This document shows positions 5,576 through 10,164 of a stretch of DNA of 10,164 nt, in pieces. The notes under the pieces are model-generated. The model was not told where the DNA came from, made no database searches, and saw only the letters and a program-made list of their open reading frames with translations. This stretch comes from VFMC01 sp037131575. Its GTDB lineage: Bacteria; Actinomycetota; Acidimicrobiia; Acidimicrobiales; Ilumatobacteraceae. The translations under genes and the position numbers were made by a program. Within the stretch, counting starts at the first letter, position 1; each line of letters begins with the position of its first letter. The stretch is from contig JBAXQV010000111.1 of NCBI GenBank assembly GCA_037131575.1, positions 1 through 10,164 on the forward strand, written 5' to 3'.

Positions 5576-5581
5576 AGGAGG
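5576..5581 (+). promoter_or_regulatory. Ribosome binding site (AGGAGG) fixing a GTG start
   Basis: A full AGGAGG lies seven bases before GTG 5589. It fixes the start of the A-type carrier although the frame is open far upstream. Confidence 0.85.
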
Positions 5582-5588
5582 ACATCCC

Positions 5589-5921
5589 GTGATCACGCTC
5601 ACCGACACCGCTGCTGTGAAGGTTGCCGAACTGCTCGAGGCCGAAGGTGCCACCGACCTGGCGCTGCGCGTTGCTGTGCGCCCCGGCGGCTGTAGCGGGT
5701 TCTCCTACGAAATGTTCTTCGACGGCGATATCGCCGCCGACGACGAGAAGGCCTCGTTCGGCCCGGCCGAGAAGCCGGTGTTCGTGGTGGTCGATCAGGC
5801 CTCGAAGCAACTGCTCGAGGGCGCCACGCTCGACTACAAAGACGGCCTCAACCAGGCTGGCTTCTCCATCACCAACCCCAACGCAACCCGCACCTGCGGC
5901 TGCGGTTCCAGCTTCAGCTGA
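5589..5921 (+). CDS. A-type iron-sulfur cluster carrier (IscA/ErpA/SufA family)
   Basis: A 110-residue HesB-like protein beginning ITLTDTAAVKVAELL. The three ligand cysteines are in place: Cys35 in RPGGCSGFSY, and Cys103 and Cys105 in the C-terminal CGCGSSF. These proteins bind a [2Fe-2S] or [4Fe-4S] cluster and hand it to client enzymes. The length is standard for the family. Whether this is the ErpA, IscA or SufA functional type cannot be decided; there is no isc or suf operon around it. The GTG start is set by the AGGAGG site. The gene is divergent from mrp, and its stop lies 18 bases from the convergent stop of the Tat lipoprotein gene. Confidence 0.93.
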   Translation: MITLTDTAAVKVAELLEAEGATDLALRVAVRPGGCSGFSYEMFFDGDIAADDEKASFGPAEKPVFVVVDQASKQLLEGATLDYKDGLNQAGFSITNPNATRTCGCGSSFS

Positions 5922-5939
5922 ACCCCGCTACCCGGCGCG

Positions 5940-6800
5940 TCAGGCCAATGCGGCCTGCATCAGCGCGGTCAGTTCATCGTGGTCCCACACCACGTCGACG
6001 CGGCGTTGCACGATGCCGCTGGCGTTGGTGATCCACAGCACCGGTTCGTAGTCGATTCCGGCTGCTTCGAATGCCGGCGCCACCTTCGTGCCGGCCTGGT
6101 CGGCGTACACCTCGGCGTGCACGAACACGGCACGGTCGGTGTAGTTCTTGGCCACATCGATGAGCACGTCGAGACTCGGCCCGCATGTGGCGGTTTGGCA
6201 GTGCGCCGGTGTGCCCACGAGGTACACCACCGGTTTGCCGCTCTTCAACGCGTCGGTGAGGCTGACGGCGTGGAACGGGCATGGCCCGGCGAGGCGGGTG
6301 CACACGGGGTCGACCCCGCGCGGTTCGGCCATGGTGGGCGTGTCGAACGGTTGCAGCGCAGTGCCCGCTGAGGCCACCTTGATGGTTGCCGGGTCGAACA
6401 CCTGGAACGGCGTGGCCTCGCCGGTGAATCCGTTGATGACGAACTCGTAGAGCCCGGGCTTGGCGATGGTGGCCTCGATGCTCCAGTACGGAACGTCGAG
6501 GCCGGCACCGCGGCGGATGGCTCGGAACGTGTCGACCTGTGCGCCACCTTCGACGTTCACCCGGCCGGTGATGGTGCCCGGCCCGGTGGTGGTGAGCGTG
6601 CCGGTGCGGTCGGCCAGCGAGATCGGCAGGCGTACGTCGCCGGTGGCGATGGCGGTGCTGGGGTAGCGCTGCACCACGGTGAACGAGGTGGTGGAATCGC
6701 CGCACGCGGCCAGCGCCAGGCCGGCCCCGGCAGCCCCGGCAAGGCCTGCGGCACCGACGAAGAGTTGGCGACGACTGATGGCCTGGTTCGGCGGCAACAT
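5940..6800 (-). CDS. Tat-exported lipoprotein with thioredoxin-like fold domain
   Basis: A 286-residue protein with a twin-arginine signal (SRRQLF, residues 9-14), a hydrophobic Ala/Gly-rich stretch, and a lipobox LAAC with Cys33, so it should be a Tat-dependent lipoprotein on the outer face of the membrane. Residues of about 45-135 look beta-rich (alternating Thr/Gly/Val segments, YWSIEATIAKPGLYEFVING) and may form an Ig-like domain. The C-terminal half looks like a thioredoxin-type fold: SGKPVVYLVGTPAHCQTATCGPSLD, then AVFVHAEVY and EPVLWITNASGIV. Its cysteines are spaced C-x4-C (Cys201/Cys206) rather than CxxC, and a second pair occurs at Cys167/Cys174. ATG 6800 has TAGGCT six bases upstream, fitting a leaderless start. 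A thiol-redox or metal-related role is likely but unproven; CcdA and TlpA are encoded elsewhere in the window. Confidence 0.8.
   Translation of the reverse strand: MLPPNQAISRRQLFVGAAGLAGAAGAGLALAACGDSTTSFTVVQRYPSTAIATGDVRLPISLADRTGTLTTTGPGTITGRVNVEGGAQVDTFRAIRRGAGLDVPYWSIEATIAKPGLYEFVINGFTGEATPFQVFDPATIKVASAGTALQPFDTPTMAEPRGVDPVCTRLAGPCPFHAVSLTDALKSGKPVVYLVGTPAHCQTATCGPSLDVLIDVAKNYTDRAVFVHAEVYADQAGTKVAPAFEAAGIDYEPVLWITNASGIVQRRVDVVWDHDELTALMQAALA
5941..5957. terminator. Hairpin at the convergent ends of the A-type carrier and Tat lipoprotein genes
   Basis: CAGGCC / GGCCTG with a 5-base loop begins 20 bases after the A-type carrier stop and overlaps the stop codon of the lipoprotein gene. It is usable from either side, but no U-run follows in either direction. 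It could act as a weak two-way terminator or be coincidental. Confidence 0.3.
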
Positions 6801-6806
6801 GGGTTC

Positions 6807-6812
6807 AGCCTA
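6807..6812 (-). promoter_or_regulatory. -10 box (TAGGCT) for the leaderless Tat lipoprotein gene
   Basis: TAGGCT on the minus strand ends six bases before ATG 6800. It shares the TA at 6811-6812 with the plus-strand -10 of ridA. Confidence 0.55.
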
Positions 6813-6816
6813 CGAT
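6811..6816 (+). promoter_or_regulatory. -10 box (TACGAT) for leaderless ridA
   Basis: TACGAT ends six bases before ATG 6823. No ribosome binding site is present. It overlaps the opposite-strand -10 by two bases. Confidence 0.6.
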
Positions 6817-6822
6817 GAGCAT

Positions 6823-7176
6823 ATGAGCAAACCCCTCGGTCCGTACACCCCCGTCGTGCGCGCTGGCGATTGGATCATCGTCAGTGGCCAACTCGGTATC
6901 AAAGATGGCGCGCTGGTGCCCGGCGGCGTGGCCGGCCAAACCACTCAGGCGGTCGAGAACCTCAAGGCTCAACTCGCCACGGTGGGCGCCACCCTGGCCG
7001 ACATCGCCAAGACCCTGTGCTTCCTCACCGACATGGATACCTTCGCCACGTTCAATGAGGCGTATGTGGCCGGGTTCGTCGATGCTCGCCCGGCGCGCAG
7101 CACCATCGGCGTGGCAGCCCTGCCGTTCGGTGGCGCAGTGGAAATCGAAGCCTGGGCCTACAAGCCGCAGAGCTGA
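6823..7176 (+). CDS. ridA: RidA-family (YjgF/YER057c/UK114) enamine/imine deaminase
   Basis: A 117-residue RidA-family protein. Family marks are GDWIIVSGQLG near residue 16, the TQAVENLKAQL helix, and the signature RPARSTIGVAALPFGGAVEIEAWA. Arg92 and Glu107 fall at the spacing of catalytic Arg105 and Glu120 in E. coli RidA. RidA hydrolyses reactive 2-aminoacrylate and related imines released by PLP enzymes. The frame is open upstream to 6679, but ATG 6823 gives the standard length and follows the TACGAT box by six bases. A PLP-dependent decarboxylase is encoded shortly downstream, although RidA is usually a general housekeeping protein. Confidence 0.93.
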   Translation: MSKPLGPYTPVVRAGDWIIVSGQLGIKDGALVPGGVAGQTTQAVENLKAQLATVGATLADIAKTLCFLTDMDTFATFNEAYVAGFVDARPARSTIGVAALPFGGAVEIEAWAYKPQS

Positions 7177-7205
7177 CGGTCTTTCCGTTGTCGCACTTGG
7201 CGCGG

Positions 7206-7211
7206 TAGCAT
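7206..7211 (+). promoter_or_regulatory. -10 box (TAGCAT) for the leaderless small membrane protein gene
   Basis: TAGCAT ends seven bases before GTG 7219, the same layout as the mrp and orn starts. It could also drive the decarboxylase and amidohydrolase genes, which follow with gaps of only 15 and 12 bases. Confidence 0.5.
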
Positions 7212-7218
7212 CACCGTC

Positions 7219-7374
7219 GTGCCAGGTGCCATCGCCATCGTCGTTGCATTGCTCATCTTCCCGGTTGTCGCCTGCCTGGGTTCGGTCATGGTTGCCGCGG
7301 TACTGGGTATCGCCCTCAATCACGACGCCGAGGTGCGCGCCGAGGGCAGTGAACTGCTCGATCTGAACGTCTGA
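7219..7374 (+). CDS. 51-residue single-span membrane protein of unknown function
   Basis: This reading frame runs from GTG 7219 to TGA 7372-7374. It encodes a short N-terminus, one long hydrophobic stretch (about residues 4-33, with Pro15 and Cys19), then a charged tail NHDAEVRAEGSELLDLNV. The gene lies between ridA and the decarboxylase, fills a gap that otherwise holds nothing, and has TAGCAT seven bases before the GTG. I do not recognise the family. The TM segment plus acidic tail suggests a small inner-membrane protein with its C-terminus on one face. The decarboxylase starts 15 bases after its stop, so the two are probably cotranscribed. Confidence 0.6.
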   Translation: MPGAIAIVVALLIFPVVACLGSVMVAAVLGIALNHDAEVRAEGSELLDLNV

Positions 7375-7389
7375 CGTCGGCGGCCCGGC

Positions 7390-8781
7390 ATGGTCGACCG
7401 CGCGGGCTCGATGCATCAGCACGACACCTCGCTCGAGGTGCTCACCCAGGCGGTGCTGCGCTATGCCGTCGACCGCATGCGGCTCGACCCGCCACCGCTC
7501 GACCACGACCGCACTGCTGCTGAACTGCGGGCCATGGCAGGCCATACGGTCACCCCCGTCGGACTCGGTGGCCTCGAGGCGCTGCGGGTGTTCGCCGATG
7601 TCTTGGCGCCAGCGTGCATCAGTGTCGACAACCCACGGTTCTTGAGCTTCGTGCCCGCCGCCCCCACCGAGGCATCGATCCTGTTCGACCTCGTGGTGGG
7701 CGCGTCGAGCATCTACGCCGGGTCGTGGATGGAAGGCGCCGGCGCGGTGTTCGCTGAGAACGAGGCGCTGCGCTGGTTGGCCGACCTCGCCGGGCTTCCT
7801 GCCGGTGCGGGCGGAGTGTTCGTGAGTGGCGGTACGGCGGGCAACCTGTCGGCGCTCATCGCCGCACGGTGGCGGTGGCGGCACAGGGCCGACGGTCGTT
7901 TCGACCGTACGCGAGGGCTCATGCTCGCCTCCGCGGGCGCGCACTCGTCGGTGGCTGCCGCGGCGCGGGCCATGGATGCCGATGTGGTCATGGTGCCTGC
8001 TGATGAACAGGGCCGCCTCACCACTGCTGCGTTACGGGCCACCGTCGACGCGCTCGAACTCGCCGACCGCGAGCGGTTGTTCGCCATCGTGGCCACCTGT
8101 GGTACCACCAACGCCGGGGTCATCGACGAGCTCGACGGTGTGGCCGCAGTGGCTGCCGAGTTGGGCGCCTGGTTCCACGTCGATGGGGCATACGGTGGCG
8201 CGGGGTTGGCGGCGCCGAGCGTGCGGCCGCGTTACCGCGGCATCGAGCAGGCCGACAGCTTCATCGTCGACCCGCACAAGTGGTTGTTCGCCCCGTTCGA
8301 CTGCTGCGCGCTTGTATATCGCGAACCGCTCGAAGCGCGCCGCGCGCACACGCAGCACGCCGAATACCTCGACGTGCTGCACAGCGACGACGCAGGTGAG
8401 TGGAACCCCAGCGACTTCGCGCATCACCTGTCGCGCCGCGCCCGTGGCTTGCCATTCTGGTTCAGCCTGGCCACATACGGCACCGACGCGTATCGCGAGG
8501 CGGTGGAACGCACGCTCGACGTGGCGCGCGAAAGTGCTGCGCTGGTGGCTGCCGCGCCGCACCTCGAGCTGATCATGGAGCCCGAACTGAGCGTGGTGAT
8601 GTTCCGCCGGGTGGGCTGGACACCCGAGCAGTATCAGGCGTGGAGCGATCGCATGCTCGACGAGCAGGTTGCGTTCGTGGTGCCCAGTAGTTGGCAGGGA
8701 AGCACCATCTTGCGGTACTGCATCGTGAACCCGCGCACCACTGTTGCCGACATCGCCCTCATCATCGACTCACTCGCCTGA
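7390..8781 (+). CDS. Group II PLP-dependent amino-acid decarboxylase
   Basis: A 463-residue enzyme of the group II pyridoxal-phosphate decarboxylase family (glutamate, aromatic amino acid and 2,4-diaminobutyrate decarboxylases). Visible landmarks are the phosphate-binding SGGTAGNL (146-153), the ring-stacking His185 in AGAHSS, Asp265 in FHVDGAYGG, which pairs with the pyridine nitrogen, and the Schiff-base Lys297 in VDPHKWLF. The conserved NPRFLSFVP segment (81-89) near the N-terminus contributes to the active site in relatives. The substrate cannot be read from the sequence; an aromatic or diaminobutyrate-type substrate fits the length better than glutamate. ATG 7390 is preferred, with ATG 7411 possible; neither has a ribosome site. 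It forms an operon with the downstream deaminase (12-base gap). Confidence 0.9.
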   Translation: MVDRAGSMHQHDTSLEVLTQAVLRYAVDRMRLDPPPLDHDRTAAELRAMAGHTVTPVGLGGLEALRVFADVLAPACISVDNPRFLSFVPAAPTEASILFDLVVGASSIYAGSWMEGAGAVFAENEALRWLADLAGLPAGAGGVFVSGGTAGNLSALIAARWRWRHRADGRFDRTRGLMLASAGAHSSVAAAARAMDADVVMVPADEQGRLTTAALRATVDALELADRERLFAIVATCGTTNAGVIDELDGVAAVAAELGAWFHVDGAYGGAGLAAPSVRPRYRGIEQADSFIVDPHKWLFAPFDCCALVYREPLEARRAHTQHAEYLDVLHSDDAGEWNPSDFAHHLSRRARGLPFWFSLATYGTDAYREAVERTLDVARESAALVAAAPHLELIMEPELSVVMFRRVGWTPEQYQAWSDRMLDEQVAFVVPSSWQGSTILRYCIVNPRTTVADIALIIDSLA

Positions 8782-8783
8782 AC

Positions 8784-8787
8784 GGAG
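8784..8787 (+). promoter_or_regulatory. Ribosome binding site (GGAG) of the amidohydrolase gene
   Basis: GGAG lies six bases before ATG 8794 within the 12-base gap after the decarboxylase stop, supporting this start and an operon arrangement. Confidence 0.65.
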
Positions 8788-8793
8788 CCCACC

Positions 8794-10161
8794 ATGGCCG
8801 ATCTGCTCATCCGCAATGCTCGCCTGCTGGCCACCATGGATGCCGATCGCCGTGAGCTGGCAGGTGGTTGGGTGGCCATCACCGGTGGGTTCGTCGAGGC
8901 CGTGGGTGCATCCACCGACCCCGAGCCGGCGGCCACGCAGGTCATCGACGCCACCGACTGCCTGGTCACGCCGGGCCTGGTGAACACGCACCACCACATC
9001 TACCAGAACCTCACCCGCGCCTATCCGCCGATGACCGACAAGCCGCTGTTCGGCTGGCTGCAGAGCCTGTACCCGCTGTGGGCGGCCATCGATGAAGAGG
9101 CGGTGTATGCATCGGCGTTCGTGGGTCTCGCCGAGTTGGCGCTCAGCGGGTGCACCACCTCCACCGATCACCTGTATCTGCATCCTCGCCATGGGGGCGA
9201 TCTGTTGAGCGCCGAAATCGCGGCGGCTCGCGACCTGGGTATGCGCTTCCATCCCACCCGCGGGTCGATGAGTCTGTCGCAGAAAGATGGCGGCCTGCCC
9301 CCCGACGATGTGGTGCAAGACGACGACGAGATCCTTGCCGCCAGCGAGGCTGCCGTGGCCCGCCACCACGATCGCTCGCACGGTGCCATGGTGCGTATCG
9401 CGCTGGCGCCGTGCAGCCCGTTCAGCGTGACCGAGGAGTTGATGGTGCGCTCGGCCGAGTTGGCCGAGCGGCTCGATGTGCGCCTGCACACGCACTTCGC
9501 CGAGAACGCTGAGGACGACGATTTCTCCATCGCCACGTTCGGGTGCCGGCCGATGGAGTACCTCGAACGAACCGGTTGGTGCAGCGACCGCACCTGGGTG
9601 GCGCACTGTGTGATGCCCAACCCCGATGAAGTGCGGCGGCTCGGTGCGGCCGGCATCGGCGTGGCGCACTGCCCCAGCAGCAACCTCATCTTGGCGTCGG
9701 GGTTGGCGCCGGTGGTCGACCTGCGCGCGGCAGGGGTGAAGGTGGGCCTGGGCGTCGACGGGTCGTCGTCGGCCGATTCGGCGTCGCTGTGGCTCGAGGC
9801 TCGCCAGGCGATGCTGTTGGCCAAGCTGCGCAGCGGCGCTCACGCCGGTACGGCGCGCATGTCGCTCGAATGCGCCACGGTGGGCGGTGCCGGCTGTTTG
9901 GGCCGCGAGGGTGAGATCGGTGTGCTCGCCCCTGGTGCGGTGGGCGATGTTGCCGTGTGGCGACTTGATGGCCCGGTGTTCTCGGGTGCCGTGGCCGACC
10001 CGGTGGAAGCCTGGTTGCGGTGTGGCCCCACCAGCGCCTGGTACACGGTGGTGCACGGCAAGCCGGTGGTCGAGCAGGGCCGCCTCACTCACCCCCAGTT
10101 GGGCGCGGTGCTCGCCGATCACACTCGCCACGCCCGCCGCATCCAACGCCTCGACGCCTGA
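8794..10161 (+). CDS. 8-oxoguanine-deaminase-like amidohydrolase (ATZ/TRZ family)
   Basis: A 455-residue amidohydrolase-superfamily deaminase with a single catalytic metal site. Ligands visible are His66 and His68 in PGLVNTHHHIYQNLTRA, His234 in LHTHFAEN with catalytic Glu237, His271 in VAHC, and Asp322 in GLGVDGSSS. Segments such as TRGSMSLSQKDGGLPPDDVVQDDDEIL, ALAPCSPFSVT and LEARQA strongly recall the Pseudomonas Pa0142 group, which deaminates 8-oxoguanine to urate, so I favour that function. Related ATZ/TRZ enzymes acting on guanine, triazines or other purines remain possible. It is cytoplasmic, of standard length, and complete within the window. The PLP decarboxylase is its operon partner; no metabolic link between the two is obvious. 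Confidence 0.85.
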   Translation: MADLLIRNARLLATMDADRRELAGGWVAITGGFVEAVGASTDPEPAATQVIDATDCLVTPGLVNTHHHIYQNLTRAYPPMTDKPLFGWLQSLYPLWAAIDEEAVYASAFVGLAELALSGCTTSTDHLYLHPRHGGDLLSAEIAAARDLGMRFHPTRGSMSLSQKDGGLPPDDVVQDDDEILAASEAAVARHHDRSHGAMVRIALAPCSPFSVTEELMVRSAELAERLDVRLHTHFAENAEDDDFSIATFGCRPMEYLERTGWCSDRTWVAHCVMPNPDEVRRLGAAGIGVAHCPSSNLILASGLAPVVDLRAAGVKVGLGVDGSSSADSASLWLEARQAMLLAKLRSGAHAGTARMSLECATVGGAGCLGREGEIGVLAPGAVGDVAVWRLDGPVFSGAVADPVEAWLRCGPTSAWYTVVHGKPVVEQGRLTHPQLGAVLADHTRHARRIQRLDA

Positions 10162-10164
10162 CCC

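Noticed and set aside
4821..5588. Long upstream extension of the A-type carrier frame across mrp
   Set aside because: The extension is antisense to mrp; AGGAGG before GTG 5589 and the standard family length fix the start.
7174..7189. Small hairpin (ACGG/CCGT) after the ridA stop as a terminator
   Set aside because: The stem has only four Watson-Crick pairs plus one G-U and no proper U-run; it is too weak to list as a feature.
6805..7944. 379-codon minus-strand open frame across ridA and the decarboxylase start
   Set aside because: It spans two real genes and an intergenic region in antisense and has no recognisable domain.
8770..10146. 458-codon open frame on the minus strand opposite the amidohydrolase
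   Set aside because: The sense strand encodes a complete metal-dependent deaminase with all active-site residues; the antisense product is low-complexity His/Arg/Gly-rich sequence.
1..10164. Search for CRISPR repeats, tRNA cloverleafs, insertion-sequence ends, prophage or toxin-antitoxin modules
   Set aside because: No regularly spaced repeats, tRNA-like sequences, transposase or integrase genes were seen; composition is even across the window.

Overview
The window comes from a GC-rich actinobacterium. The strongest taxonomic signal is a WhiB-family Fe-S regulator, a family confined to Actinomycetota and their phages. Many genes also carry the actinobacterial TANNNT -10 box six or seven bases before the start codon, the layout of leaderless mRNAs. 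Acidimicrobiia would fit, but that is a guess. Gene density is very high and no stretch longer than about 115 bases lacks a gene. I see no tRNA, rRNA, CRISPR array, insertion sequence or phage gene.

Layout. Bases 15-2058 (minus strand) hold a three-gene operon: a membrane-anchored TlpA-type thioredoxin, a CcdA-type thiol-electron transporter and a poly-gamma-glutamate-hydrolase-like protein, joined by two GTGA stop/start overlaps. Upstream lies a WhiB7-type gene (2158-2550). It is preceded by a 66-codon small ORF (2665-2865) and a strong intrinsic terminator (2604-2655) sitting between the two. This matches the known design of whiB7/wblC leaders, in which an upstream ORF and a terminator make expression depend on ribosome behaviour. 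Next comes oligoribonuclease (2966-3556, minus), divergent from a long NUDT19-like Nudix hydrolase (3577-4326, plus). The Nudix gene overlaps tail to tail with an Mrp/ApbC Fe-S carrier (4311-5510, minus). Mrp is divergent from an A-type Fe-S carrier (5589-5921, plus), so two Fe-S delivery proteins share one promoter region. A Tat-exported thioredoxin-fold lipoprotein (5940-6800, minus) is divergent from RidA (6823-7176, plus). A 51-residue single-span membrane protein (7219-7374), a group II PLP-dependent decarboxylase (7390-8781) and an 8-oxoguanine-deaminase-like amidohydrolase (8794-10161) follow on the plus strand.

Themes. Most genes concern thiol redox balance outside the membrane (TlpA, CcdA, Tat lipoprotein), Fe-S clusters (WhiB7, Mrp, A-type carrier), or clean-up of damaged or small metabolites (Orn, Nudix, RidA, oxopurine-type deaminase). 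The most interesting element is the whiB7 leader. Next is the promoter architecture: six starts have a TANNNT box 6-7 bases upstream, and two divergent gene pairs have -10 boxes that overlap or mirror each other. No entirely new system is evident. Apart from the two small proteins, the genes belong to recognised families.
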